Positions 44,313 to 53,853 are shown, counted from the stretch's first letter. The stretch is 64,000 nucleotides of DNA from Actinomadura rupiterrae (GCF_024172125.1 NZ_JAMZEA010000006.1:1-64000); one strand, 5' to 3'. Notes: generated by a model not told the origin, from the sequence alone. Translations and numbers: made by a program.

Positions 44313-44747
44313 ATGCTCCCCCGCCGACGCGCCGTCCCGGACCTGCGCGACCGGGGCTCGGTGGCGGCCGAACTCACCCTGCTCACCCCGCTGCTGATCT
44401 GCCTCGTGCTGCTGATCGTCGCCGCCGGACGGCTGGTGTCGGCCCAGCAGAAGGTCACCGACGCCGCCCACCAGGCCGCCCGCGCCGCCTCCACCCAACC
44501 CACCCCCGCCAACGCCGAGCACGCCGCCACCAGCGAGGCCCGCGCCGCCCTCGACCGCGAAGCCGTGAGCTGCCGGCAACTCGCCATCGCCACCCACACC
44601 GGACAGTTCCACCCCGGCGGGCAGGTCACCGTGACGGTCACCTGCCAGGTCAGCCTCGCGCAACTGACCCTGCTCCAACTCCCCGGCTCCCGGCAGGTCA
44701 GCGGAACCTTCACCGCCCCCATCGACCAGTGGCGGAGCCAACCATGA
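44313..44747 (+). CDS. TadE-like pseudopilin 2
   Basis: 144 residues; AAGGAG precedes the ATG. DRGSVAAELTLLTPLLICLV again gives G-SVAAE with Glu at +5, then QQKVTDAAHQAARAAS and a beta-domain with two Cys (SCRQLA, TVTCQV). Paralogue of the preceding gene; TadE-like proteins often come in such pairs. Confidence 0.82.
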   Translation: MLPRRRAVPDLRDRGSVAAELTLLTPLLICLVLLIVAAGRLVSAQQKVTDAAHQAARAASTQPTPANAEHAATSEARAALDREAVSCRQLAIATHTGQFHPGGQVTVTVTCQVSLAQLTLLQLPGSRQVSGTFTAPIDQWRSQP

Positions 44748-45184
44748 CCGCACCTCACCACCACGACCGCAACAGCGACCGCGACGCCGGACGCATCTCG
44801 GCGTTCGTGGTGGTGATGAGCGCGGCGCTGGTCCTGGTGGCGGGGCTGGTGCTGGACGGCGGACTGGTGCTGGCCGCCCGCGCCCGGGCCCTGGGCCAAG
44901 CCCAAGAGGCCGCCCGCGCCGGCGCCCAGGCCATCGACCTGGCCGCCTACCGGCAGCGCGGCCAGGTCGTGCTGGATCCGGGACGCGCCGAGGCCGCCGC
45001 CCGCGCCTACCTCACCGGCGCGGGCGCGACCGGCACCGTCACCGCCACCGGACAGCACGTCACCGTCACCATCACCCGCGTCCAACACCTGCAGATCCTG
45101 CCGCTGGTCGGCCTGACCTCCATCACCGTGCACGCCACCGGCACCGCACGGCCCGCCCACGGCATCACCCGGGAACTTCGGTGA
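44744..45184 (+). CDS. TadG-like Flp pilus assembly protein
   Basis: 146 residues; ATG 44744 overlaps the previous stop. DAGRISAFVVVMSAALVLVA and GLVLDGGLVLAARARAL form the helix and following segment of TadG/pilus-assembly TadE-N proteins; the prepilin Glu is absent. The C-terminal beta-region ends TGTARPAHGI. It is shorter than classical TadG, lacking the von Willebrand domain, as usual in actinobacteria. Confidence 0.8.
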   Translation: MTAPHHHDRNSDRDAGRISAFVVVMSAALVLVAGLVLDGGLVLAARARALGQAQEAARAGAQAIDLAAYRQRGQVVLDPGRAEAAARAYLTGAGATGTVTATGQHVTVTITRVQHLQILPLVGLTSITVHATGTARPAHGITRELR

Positions 45185-48030
45185 ACGCCCTGGGACGCCT
45201 CGCCCGCGCTGCCGCCGCCCTCCTCACGGCGCTGGCGGCGCTGGCAGCCCCTCCGGCCGCGCTCGCCGCGTTCGTCGGCTGGCCGCTGCCGCACAAGATG
45301 CCGACCGCGGCCGCCGCGCGGTCCGCGCTGACCGCACCGCTGAGCGACCGGTTCCTCCTCAACACCGTCGCCTGCCTGGCTTGGGGCCTGTGGGCGCTGT
45401 TCGCGCTGGCGCTGCTCACCGAACTGCTCGCGCTGCTGCGCGGCCGGACAGCGCCCCGCCTACCGGGCTTGGGCCCCCTGCAAGCCCTGGCCGCCACCTT
45501 GCTGGGCGCCTCCGCGGTCGCGCTCCTTCCCGCTGCGTCCCGGCCCCTTCCCGCGCCCCCGACGGTCGCGGTCGCCGCCGACGGCTACCGCGCCCTGACC
45601 GCCCATGCATCCACCGCACCCGCCACACCGTCCCCACGACCCGGCACGGCAGCGCCGGTCCCGGCGCCCGGGTGCCAGACCCACCGGGTGCGGCACGGCG
45701 ACACCCTGTGGAGCATCGCCGACCATCACCTGGACGATGGCGAACGCTGGCGCGACATCTTCCATCTCAACCACGGACGCCCCCAACCCGACGGCCGCGC
45801 CCTCACCGACCCCGACCTGATCCGGCCCGGCTGGGTCCTGCTGCTGCCCACCCCCGCCACGGTCCCAGACCAGCCTGCGCCGCCTCCTCCAGCAAAACCG
45901 CCGCCGTCTCCCCCACCGGCAACGTCACCACGTCCGTCGGGCCCACCCGCATCGAGTCCGGCCACCCCGCCCGTCACGCCGCCCTCGTCGGCTCCGAGCC
46001 ACCCCGACACCCAGGCGCCGCCGCACCCGCCCCACCACAGCAGCACCGACCAGGCCTCCCCCGATCTGCCCGGCGCCTCCGAACCGTCCGAGACAACTCG
46101 GCCGCCCGACGCCACCGCACCGCCTGCCGACGAGTCCTCGCCCGCACGGCGCTCGCCGGTCGCGATCTTCCTGCCGTCCGGCACCCTGATCGGGATCGGG
46201 CTGGTCACCGCGCTCGCCCTCGCGATCGCCCTCATGCGGCTGCACCGCCGCCGGCACCGCCGCCCCGCGCCGCGCCCCGGCACCCAATCGCCCGAGCCTG
46301 ACCTCCCGCCCCCGCTGCGCCGCGTCCGCCACACCTACCTGCGGCACGCTGACCCCACCGCCGACCAACCGAACGCCGACGAACCGGACAGCGCCCCAGA
46401 CGTGCGCGTAGCCCCCCGCTTCCGCGCCCTACCGGCAAGCGACACACCACCCGGAGAGTCCGAGTCCGAACCCCGCCCCGAAGCGATCAACATTGCCGCC
46501 GACGGTGACCGCGAACTCCCCGTCCTGCTAGGTGCCGCCGACGGCGTCGGCCTGGTCGGCGACGGCGCCGCGGCCACCGCCCGCGCGCTCATCGTCAGCC
46601 TGCTGGCCGACCGCACCCACCACCAGCCCCAGCTCGTGCTGCCGCGCCCCGACGCCGACCACCTGTTCGGCCCCGGCCTCGACACCCTCGATGTCCCCGG
46701 CCTCACCATCACCGACCACGCTGCAGCCGCGCTCGACCACCTCGAAGCCGAACTCCTCCACCGCACCCGCCTCCTGGACACCGCCGAATCCGACAACACC
46801 CCGCCCCTGGCCGCCTACCGGCACGACCACCCCGACGAGCCGCTCGGCACCGTCCTGCTGGTCACCACCACACCTGACCCCGGCCAGGCCGAACGCGCCG
46901 CCTCGATCCTGGCCGCCGGCCGCCCCCTGGCCATCACCGCCGTCTTGCTCGGCCGCTGGCCCCACGGCGGCACCTGCACCATCGACCCCACCGGCCCGGT
47001 CATCGCCGCCGACGGCCCCGCCGTCCACCACCTCATCGGCGCCCACGCCTACCAACTCACCACCACCGACGCCCGCGACATGCTCACCACCCTCGCCGCC
47101 GCCCACGGCCACCCCGAACCACACGCCCACCCCACCGAAGTAGCACCCGACCAGCCCGCACCGGCCGCAGACCACCCCGACCCCACACCCAACGGACACA
47201 CCCCCCACCAGCCGCCAGAACCCTCACCCCCGGCACCGGTCCAACTGTCACTGCTCGGCCCGCTCACCCTCACCGCAGGCGGCCACCCCGTCACCAAAGG
47301 CCTGCGCCGCAAAAGCCTGGAACTGCTCACCTACCTCGCACTGCATCCCGACGGCGCCACCACCGACACCCTCACCGACGCCCTCTGGCCCGACGCGCCG
47401 GCCGACAACGCCGCCAAAAGCCTCTACACCGTCACCGCCAACCTCCGCACCACCCTGCGCACCGCCACCAGCCGCCCCGAAGCCCGCTTCCTCGAACGCG
47501 ACGGCAACCGCTACATCCTGGACTTCACCCTCATCGACACCGACTACCGCCGCTTCCGCGCCGCCCTGCACACCGCCCACACCACCGCCGACCCCCGCGA
47601 CCAACGCGCCGCCTACCACCGCGCCATCACCGAAATCCGCGGCACCACCGACACCTGGCCCGCCGCCGAATGGCTCGAGCGCTGGCGCGAAACCCTGCGC
47701 CGCGACATCACCGACACCCTCGCCCGCCTCGCCGACCTCCACCGGCCCGACGACCCCGAACACGCCCTCACCCTGCTCCAGCAAGCCCTCCGCCACGACC
47801 CCTACGCCGAAGAGCTCTACCGCCGCACCATGCAACTGCAAGCCGACCTCGGCCATCCCGACGCCGCCCTCCACACCTACCGCACCCTCGAAACCCACCT
47901 CCTGGACCTCGACACCGAACCCGACAACACCACCCACACCCTCCTCAACACCATCCGCACCGCCCCCCTCGGCCCCCACGTCCGCAGATCAACCCGCATC
48001 CCCCATCGGCCAAACGGACACTCCACCTGA
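45181..48030 (+). CDS. Membrane LysM-BTAD regulator closing the Tad operon
   Basis: 949 residues; GTG overlaps the tadG-like stop. Two or three hydrophobic helices (about 8-40, 60-85, 100-120), then an extracytoplasmic LysM domain near 160-225 (HRVRHGDTLWSIADHHLDDG ... GWVLLLP) and a long Pro/Ser-rich stretch. Another helix near 325-345 (LIGIGLVTALALAIALM) is followed by RLHRRRHRR. The cytoplasmic part includes a repeat-poor Asp/His-rich region. It ends with a complete winged helix (VQLSLLGPLTLTAGGHPVTK ...) and BTAD (AEWLERWRETLRRDI, ALRHDPYAEELYRRTMQLQA) from about 680. The layout could let wall contact outside reach a DNA-binding unit inside. Confidence 0.85.
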   Translation: MNALGRLARAAAALLTALAALAAPPAALAAFVGWPLPHKMPTAAAARSALTAPLSDRFLLNTVACLAWGLWALFALALLTELLALLRGRTAPRLPGLGPLQALAATLLGASAVALLPAASRPLPAPPTVAVAADGYRALTAHASTAPATPSPRPGTAAPVPAPGCQTHRVRHGDTLWSIADHHLDDGERWRDIFHLNHGRPQPDGRALTDPDLIRPGWVLLLPTPATVPDQPAPPPPAKPPPSPPPATSPRPSGPPASSPATPPVTPPSSAPSHPDTQAPPHPPHHSSTDQASPDLPGASEPSETTRPPDATAPPADESSPARRSPVAIFLPSGTLIGIGLVTALALAIALMRLHRRRHRRPAPRPGTQSPEPDLPPPLRRVRHTYLRHADPTADQPNADEPDSAPDVRVAPRFRALPASDTPPGESESEPRPEAINIAADGDRELPVLLGAADGVGLVGDGAAATARALIVSLLADRTHHQPQLVLPRPDADHLFGPGLDTLDVPGLTITDHAAAALDHLEAELLHRTRLLDTAESDNTPPLAAYRHDHPDEPLGTVLLVTTTPDPGQAERAASILAAGRPLAITAVLLGRWPHGGTCTIDPTGPVIAADGPAVHHLIGAHAYQLTTTDARDMLTTLAAAHGHPEPHAHPTEVAPDQPAPAADHPDPTPNGHTPHQPPEPSPPAPVQLSLLGPLTLTAGGHPVTKGLRRKSLELLTYLALHPDGATTDTLTDALWPDAPADNAAKSLYTVTANLRTTLRTATSRPEARFLERDGNRYILDFTLIDTDYRRFRAALHTAHTTADPRDQRAAYHRAITEIRGTTDTWPAAEWLERWRETLRRDITDTLARLADLHRPDDPEHALTLLQQALRHDPYAEELYRRTMQLQADLGHPDAALHTYRTLETHLLDLDTEPDNTTHTLLNTIRTAPLGPHVRRSTRIPHRPNGHST

Positions 48031-48643
48031 CCCGGACCGCACTTCCACGCAGCCTGGATCTCGCAACAGAAGCGGCAAGGGCCGGGGCTCCGGCATCTCC
48101 GCCCGACAGTGCCGGGCCGGCCGCCGCCCCGTGGCCAACCACACCCCGCGGCGGTGGCTCGCTGAAGGGTCTCGCAACGAACCCCGCTCTCCCAGTCCCT
48201 AGGAACCGTCGCCCCGGGTGCTCCATCCACCTCCAGGCGCATCCAGCACCCCCAAAGGGCAAAGGTCCTGGCGACCCAGATTCCACATGTCGCGGTCTCG
48301 GTTCCGTGACGTTGAAGTCCTTCTACGACACGTTCGGCCAGAAGAAAGTTCCATGGCATCGCAGCAGTTCGGGGCGATCCGTTCAGATCCTCCTGACCCG
48401 CGAATCGCCAGCGCATGCTTCGTCAACGCAGGCGGCATGTGGCCATCACTCATGCCCGATCAGGCAGGTCCTCTTGCTCCTGTTCGATCCCGGACCGACA
48501 CTGGCCTCAAGGTCGACCGCTGCCATCGTCGGCAAGTGCAGATCGACCCCAGCGCATCGTCGCTGCGGAAGCCACTCCGGGGCACCGAAGCGCTTCATGG
48601 GCCCAGCAATGAAGCGGGTCAACCAGCCATCCCCGCAGGCGGG
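48031..48643. other. Stretch without a supported gene
   Basis: Downstream of the pilus operon. An open frame runs through toward the next gene, but its composition is mixed and no motif or ribosome site supports it before 48644. Confidence 0.4.
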
Positions 48644-48982
48644 ATGACGCCCTGGACTGTGGACCAGGGGGTAACGGACACGCCGAGTTGTCCTGCACCG
48701 AAAGGGAAACGGGCAAGTGGCAGCCTCGTTCGACCGGTGAGGCCGACGCTGGCCAGCGGAATCGCGGCCAGCCTTATCTACCTCACCTCAGTAAGCCCAA
48801 CATGGGCACTCATCCTCGTCACAGTCGTGGCCATCACTCTCATGTGGGGCATCGCGCTCCCGGCAGTGTGGTCGTCCGACGGTGAGCGGCGCGAAGCCGC
48901 GCGAGCGACACTCCGACTCGTGCTCACCTGGACGCTTCAGATGATGGAAGCGATCTTGGGCAAACGAAGCTCGCGCGGCTGA
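48644..48982 (+). CDS. Small membrane protein of unknown function
   Basis: 112 residues from ATG 48644 (start uncertain). A Pro/Lys-rich start is followed by two hydrophobic helices, ASGIAASLIYLTSVS and ALILVTVVAITLMWGIALPA, and a helical tail LRLVLTWTLQMMEAILG. The size and layout resemble small membrane proteins carried by conjugative elements, but no family is recognised. Confidence 0.5.
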   Translation: MTPWTVDQGVTDTPSCPAPKGKRASGSLVRPVRPTLASGIAASLIYLTSVSPTWALILVTVVAITLMWGIALPAVWSSDGERREAARATLRLVLTWTLQMMEAILGKRSSRG

Positions 48983-49020
48983 CACTCCCTCCGATGACCA
49001 CGCAGCGCGCTCCCCCAAGC

Positions 49021-49513
49021 TCAGTCCAGGTAGCGCTCGACCGCGTCCATGAACCCATCGACCGGTCACCACCGCCCGCCGCGTTGTTCGATACGCAGGG
49101 CGCCCGGGTAGTGGCGCGCTGCTCGGTCTCCCATCCGCATGCGAATGCGCTCGGCAACAGCGTCGAGCAGGAGCTCACGAACGTCGCGGTCGAGCCTTGG
49201 GTACGGCGATGTCCTCCTGGCAGCGGACAACGACGTAGCCGAGCAGCGCCATCCAACCTCCGGGACGGAGCACCTCGTGCGCTCGCCGCCAGCCGATCGA
49301 TGGATCCACCCAGTGCCACACCGACGCGGCCACCAGGACTTCGAAGCGCACACGGCGGTCGTCCCACTCCTCGAACCTTGAGGTCTCGACGGTGACATTG
49401 CCGAAGGGGCGAGCCGCCAGCGAGCGAGTGCGGCCATCTCCGCGCCCGGCTGGATCCCGGTCACCGAACATCCGAGCGCTGCGCGGAGTGCTTCAGGATC
49501 GACGCACGTGCAT
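49021..49513 (-). pseudogene. Class I SAM methyltransferase remnant
   Basis: Joined minus-strand frames give the middle of a methyltransferase: CSVTGIQPGAEMAALA (SAM loop end), FGNVTVETSRFEEWD, FEVLVAASVWHWVDPSIGWR and AHEVLRPGGWMALLGY (motif III region). After a frameshift come LLLDAVAERI and a C-terminus DAVERYLD-stop. The N-terminal SAM-binding GxGxG part is missing, and at least two frameshifts are needed. Confidence 0.65.
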
Positions 49514-50010
49514 CGCAGGCCCCCGATCCGTCCTAGAAGTTTGATCATGGTCATGTTGGGCGGGTGTTGGGTCGCTATGGCGTCATTGAGGCGGAGGCCG
49601 GTCGCGGTCTCATCCGGCCGTTGGGCAACGGCCGGACGCACCGACTGCGGCTGCTCCCCGAGCCGGGGGCCTTCCGCGCTCCGCCACTCCCAGGGAGGCC
49701 CCCGGCCCGCGTCCAGCCCCTGACAGCCACGAACCCCTTCGACCGGCCTGTGGGCCCCACCCTGGGCCAGCAGCCGCGCGATCGCTAATCCGGAGTCAGC
49801 GGCCGCTCGTGCGGCCCTCGGCCTCCAACAACATCGCTCGTCGCCTCACATCAGCGATAAGGCGGCCCATCGGACGGTTCACTCCGAGGGTGAGGTCTGT
49901 TAGGACTGCGCCCAGACTCCTCGCGGAGCCCGCCCATGCGGTTCCTGAGGCGGCGTACGGCCTCACGTATCCCCCCGGGGGGCGACCTCGCCATCGGAGT
50001 AAGCCTTGAC
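49514..50010. other. Stretch without a supported gene
   Basis: Minus-strand frames such as GVNRPMGRLIADVRRRAMLL just above 49800 look faintly protein-like, but have no start and no known match. Probably eroded element DNA. Confidence 0.35.
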
Positions 50011-50769
50011 TCAGCGCCAGGGCGGGCCCCGCCCGTCCAGGAGCGAAACCTGGGCTCCGCGAACCCTGACGACTAGATCTCGCGCACGGGCGGTACTGAT
50101 CCCCAGTTCCCTGCGCAATGACTCGGCCGAGACGGGTCGACCGGTCCGGATCCGGTGGTCCTGGTCGATGGCCCACGCACGGTCCAGCAGACCTGAGTCG
50201 GCTTCTGCACTGGTGGACGATGGCTCGTTGCCGTTGGCCGCGGGTGGGCCGTCGCTGGCATCGCACCGGTTTGCCACGTTCGGTTGGGTGATCTCGGGAC
50301 GTGCCACTGCGGCGCGCTCGGGGGCAGCCTCTGGTCTGACTTCGTGGATCAGGTGCATGAGGCCGGGGCCGACCTCGGACCAGCCGATCAGCAGGAGCGG
50401 TCCGACCGCGTCGAAGGCGGCGCGGCCGTAGGCGGACTGGGAGATCGGGCCGGAGATGTTGAGTCCGAGCGTCGCCGCGCCGGAGAAGACCAGGAGGCCA
50501 CGTGCCGGCCTCAGCTGCCGCGGACGCACGCCTCGCATGATCAGGTAGCGGATGCCGACCAGCAGGCCGACGACCGAGAGGTCGGCGGCGGGGCCGACGA
50601 GTGGGGCGATCCAGGTCGGCACGGCCAGCCTGCGGCCGAGCGCCCAGATGTTGCCGAAGCTGAAGGTGAAGCTGAGCCCGGCGATCAGCACCAGGATGAC
50701 GGTCACCACGCGGCGGGTAACCGCCTCTTCTTTCAGACACGCGTCGGTGAGTTCGGCGGGGCGGTTCAC
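50011..50769 (-). CDS. DUF2637 (Spd/Tra-type) membrane protein
   Basis: 252 residues from GTG 50769. Four hydrophobic segments in residues 18-135 (VVTVILVLIAGLSFTFSFGN, WIAPLVGPAADLSVVGLLVG, GLLVFSGAATLGLNISGP, AAFDAVGPLLLIGWSEVGPG) match DUF2637 proteins of actinomycete integrative and conjugative elements and plasmids. A cytoplasmic tail ends in an HTH-like segment (VSAESLRRELGISTARARDL). It is implicated in intramycelial plasmid spread in relatives. The start overlaps the stop of an upstream frame, showing former operon coupling. Confidence 0.8.
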   Translation of the reverse strand: MNRPAELTDACLKEEAVTRRVVTVILVLIAGLSFTFSFGNIWALGRRLAVPTWIAPLVGPAADLSVVGLLVGIRYLIMRGVRPRQLRPARGLLVFSGAATLGLNISGPISQSAYGRAAFDAVGPLLLIGWSEVGPGLMHLIHEVRPEAAPERAAVARPEITQPNVANRCDASDGPPAANGNEPSSTSAEADSGLLDRAWAIDQDHRIRTGRPVSAESLRRELGISTARARDLVVRVRGAQVSLLDGRGPPWR

Positions 50770-51520
50770 GAGGCGCTCCTGATCTCATGGAATGCAGCCC
50801 AGGCATCCTGCTCGTCCTGAGCATCGGTCACAGCACGCGCGCCACACAGGCCAGTGCAGCTGGCCCTGCAGGGACGTGGCCAAGCCGAAGTCGCTGGCAG
50901 GGGTGGGGCGAGAACGGATGGCGCTGGTGATGGCGGCGACGGTGCGGCCGAACCGCTTGGACACCGACTCATGGAAGGTGGCGTTGCGCGAGATACCGCC
51001 GGCCGGTGACGGGCCCAGCAGATCGATGGATCGGCGGTCTGCCGACGGGCGCTGCTGATCCGTGCGACGCAGCTGAACTGCCCCGGCTCCGGCTCCGGCT
51101 CCGGGGCGAGGGAGCGCGCAAAATGTAGCAGCAAGGGGCCGCGGCAGCCCTTGAGGTAGCCCACCCGATGCCGTTCGTCGGCCAGTTGCACCAGTGCGGC
51201 GAAATCTCCTGCGGACTTCTCGGATTCGCGGGTCTCGCTGTCGATGCGGAGGCCGCCGATACGCCAGAGGACTTGGCCCGAGGGGTTGGCGCGACATTCG
51301 ATGCTCGCCACGAGCTTGCCTTCCCGGTCGTGGCTTGCCGCTCCCCAGGGCTCCCGGAAAACCTGGAGTCCCCATGCTGTTCCCATGAGCGTGGAAAGTC
51401 CAGGTGGGTGAGCGGAACTCGAACTGTGCCCGCCGCGGGAACGGTGGGCCGGATCTTCGTGTCGAATACCAGCGTCAGGTCGGGAGCCAGCCAACAGGTG
51501 CCCCACTCCCCCCACCACAC
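50766..51520 (-). pseudogene. Eroded gene upstream of the DUF2637 gene
   Basis: Coding-like peptides in three frames succeed each other: WLAPDLTLVFDTKIRPTVP and GTVRVPLTHLDFPRSWE, then VFREPWGAASHDREGKLVAS and LWRIGGLRIDSETRESE, then FGRTVAAITSAIRSRP, and finally EQDAWAAFHEIRSAS-stop overlapping the DUF2637 start. Family not recognised; the pattern of frame changes indicates a pseudogene of the element. Confidence 0.45.
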
Positions 51521-51739
51521 CTGACCGACCAGGCCACAGGCCGTCCGTCACCGCAGGGCACTTCAGCGCATTTACGATCACGCCGTCCGCGAGGCCAACC
51601 AGCGCACCGGCCACGAGCGGAATGCAGAGTCCGCGCACAGCGGCGTCGGGTGACAGTTGGGACCGGCTGCTGCACTTCTCGTCAAAGGCCCGGCGCCATG
51701 ACGGCGACGGGCCACTGCGAGCCGGCGAGGAGAAGCTTG

Positions 51740-51937
51740 ATGCCCAGCGAAGAACGAGACGGCTTCCGGCAGCTCCCGCTGACCCCCTGGGAACGTGCGC
51801 AACTGCTCATACTCTTTCGCGAGGCGATCGAGGCAGGAGACATCCCGCCTTGGGCCGACCTCGTCGCCCAGCTTCGAGCACGGCCATCAGTTGAACTCCA
51901 GGAAGCCGAGCAGGTCCCTCCATCATCCGGGCTGTGA
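51740..51937 (+). CDS. Small soluble unknown protein
   Basis: 65 residues; GAGGAGAAG lies seven bases before the ATG. Sequence LPLTPWERAQLLILFREAIE then IPPWADLVAQLRARP is acidic and helical. Its end overlaps the 3' end of the convergent integrase gene by 15 nt. An excisionase or regulator role is conceivable, but no HTH is evident. Confidence 0.45.
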   Translation: MPSEERDGFRQLPLTPWERAQLLILFREAIEAGDIPPWADLVAQLRARPSVELQEAEQVPPSSGL

Positions 51938-53389
51938 CAGCCCCTCACGGTCCGACAGCTTGGCAAGGGTGCCGACATGTTCGACAGATACCGACTCCGG
52001 GCGAAAACCCGGGCCACGGGCCGTTCGCAGGATCGTGACCTTGAACCGTAGAAGCACCAGGAGCCGGTGCCGGCGCTCGACCGAAAGCCCACGCCAGACG
52101 GCCGCCGCCGCAGGCCCGGCAACGGCTCGAAGGTCGGCCAGGTCGGGTTCGGTGAGCATGGTCGCCGCTTCCCGTTCAGCCTTGACCAGGCGAGAATCGA
52201 TCCGGTCGTTGATGCGGCACAGCTGCTCGCGATCGATCTCTCCGCAGGCAAAGGCATCTGCCGCGTCAGCCTTCCGCGCCCGAAGCACAGCGACCTGTTC
52301 GGCTGCCTCGGCGGTCTCGGCACCCGCTCTCGCCACCAGGCCCAGAAGGTCAGGCATGGCCAGCAACCGAACTGCCTCGTCCTCCACCTTGGCATCGACG
52401 TACTTCACACTGCGGCCGACGTGCTCCCCATCAAGGCAGACGTACAACGACATCTTGGACGATCGTCGGCTCTGCACCCGAAGAATCCCGCCACACACCC
52501 CGCAACAACCGACACCGAAGGTCAACAGGTGCCGCCGCTGAGAACTGGTGCGGGCAACACGTCGTTCCGGCCCACCCAGCATCTTGACTACTCGCTCGTG
52601 CTTGCTCTGTTCGACGATGGCCGGCCACGCGGCGGGATAATAGGTCTCGTCGGGACGTCCTCGGTGGTAAATCCGCAGGCCGACATTCCCCGGGCGCAGG
52701 GCCAGTTTGCGAACAGTGGTGGGTCGCCAGCGGTCGGCTCCGTTGGGTCTGGGCACCCCGCGCGCTGTCAGGTCCTTGGCAATCGACCGCAATGATTCGT
52801 CATCCAGCAAGCGATCCACGATTTCGCGGACCACCGCGGCCTGCTCGGGGAACTCAACGTCCCGGAAACCGAGGACGGCACCGTCCGGCCCCGTCTGATA
52901 CACCCTGCGCCAGCCATAGGCGACAACGCCGTTGGCGCGTCCCTCCTGTGCCCGGTCCAGGGCCGCACGCTGGATACGTTCGCTCTTGACCTCCGATTCC
53001 AGGGTGTCGAACTCCCCCAGCACCCCGGCCATGGCACGCCCGTAGGCGGTCGACATGTCGAGCGCCGGCCCCTTCACCGGCGTGACCGACACGTGGTGCC
53101 GCTGCAGCACCTCGATCGCCTCCGCGCGCTCCTTGCGATTCCTCCAGAGCCGCGACATGTGGTAGCAGATGATCTGGTCGACCTCGTCGTGCTCGACCGC
53201 CGCCAGCACGTCGGCATACCCCGGCCGAGGCTTGCCCTTCAATGCTGAGACGTCGTTGTCGGAGCGCTCGAGTACGACCTTCCAACCAAGACGCGCAGCC
53301 AGTTGCTGTCCGTCACGCAACTGGCGGGCGACGCCCCTCTCCAGCTTGAGATCGTCCTCGCTGATCCTGGCGTAGACCGCAGCACGCAT
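51923..53389 (-). CDS. Large serine recombinase (integrase)
   Basis: 488 residues from ATG 53389 (GGGAG upstream; ATG 53422 is an alternative). The N-terminal resolvase domain carries AAVYARISEDDLKLERGVAR with the catalytic Ser in ARIS, and further active-site Arg residues in YHMSRLWRNRKER. A recombinase domain follows (VVAYGWRRVYQTGPDGAVLG, LTARGVPRPNGADRWRPTTV). Then come a zinc-ribbon region (CCGVCGGILRVQSRR ... CLDG) and a coiled-coil segment near 380-440. This is the enzyme that would integrate an element between attP and attB. It reads away from the chromosomal junction 87 nt to its right. Confidence 0.92.
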   Translation of the reverse strand: MRAAVYARISEDDLKLERGVARQLRDGQQLAARLGWKVVLERSDNDVSALKGKPRPGYADVLAAVEHDEVDQIICYHMSRLWRNRKERAEAIEVLQRHHVSVTPVKGPALDMSTAYGRAMAGVLGEFDTLESEVKSERIQRAALDRAQEGRANGVVAYGWRRVYQTGPDGAVLGFRDVEFPEQAAVVREIVDRLLDDESLRSIAKDLTARGVPRPNGADRWRPTTVRKLALRPGNVGLRIYHRGRPDETYYPAAWPAIVEQSKHERVVKMLGGPERRVARTSSQRRHLLTFGVGCCGVCGGILRVQSRRSSKMSLYVCLDGEHVGRSVKYVDAKVEDEAVRLLAMPDLLGLVARAGAETAEAAEQVAVLRARKADAADAFACGEIDREQLCRINDRIDSRLVKAEREAATMLTEPDLADLRAVAGPAAAAVWRGLSVERRHRLLVLLRFKVTILRTARGPGFRPESVSVEHVGTLAKLSDREGLSQPG

Positions 53390-53460
53390 CGTCGGCTCCC
53401 GCAGCCGAGGCGGGCGTCCCATAGCCCGCTGACCTGGGCTTTTACCCTCAGAGTGTACGC

Positions 53461-53480
53461 TAGATTCCCCCAGTATTCCC
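53461..53480. other. Probable attachment-site junction
   Basis: The MBL-gene frame becomes recognisable at TTC 53476, right beside the start side of the integrase gene; left of it the sequence is element-like. Serine integrases often use sites inside genes. The exact crossover dinucleotide cannot be fixed from one end. Confidence 0.5.
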
Positions 53481-53661
53481 AGGCGGAGTCGGAAACACCT
53501 GGGGAGACCCCGGCAGGTTCAAGCAGCTCATGACCGACGTCACCGAGCGCGTCTTCGACCGCCTCCCCGACGAAACCTGGGTCTACCCAGGCCACGGCAA
53601 CGACACCACCCTAGGCAAGGAACGCCCCAGCATCCCCACCTGGTGGCAACGCGGCTGGTAA
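53476..53661 (+). pseudogene. 3' fragment of an MBL-fold hydrolase gene
   Basis: 61 codons reading FPGGVGNTWGDPGRFKQLM, then ERVFDRLPDETWVYPGHGND, TTLGKERPSIPTW and QRGW-stop. The PGHG segment carries the last zinc-binding His of glyoxalase-II-type metallo-beta-lactamase-fold enzymes. The HxHxDH site and the whole N-terminal half are missing. The missing half should lie at the other end of the inserted element, not recognised in this window. Confidence 0.8.
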
Positions 53662-53810
53662 CCCCCTCCCGACCGAACGGATAGGCGGGGGCTGTGGCGT
53701 GGCGTTGCCGGGCGCGGTGGCCGATGAAGACGCCCTCGTCGTACGGGAGGACGCCGTCCTCCGGGACGACCCGACGCCCTGCGTGCCGAAGATGTATCGG
53801 TGAAGCCGGT

Positions 53811-53839
53811 CTCCCCGGCCGGTGGCACCGGCCGGGGAG
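53811..53839 (-). terminator. Strong hairpin downstream of the S53 peptidase gene
   Basis: CTCCCCGGCCGG (53811-53822) pairs with CCGGCCGGGGAG (53828-53839), loop TGGCA, 14 nt beyond the peptidase stop. Confidence 0.75.
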
Positions 53840-53853
53840 GTCGGGTGTGGCGG

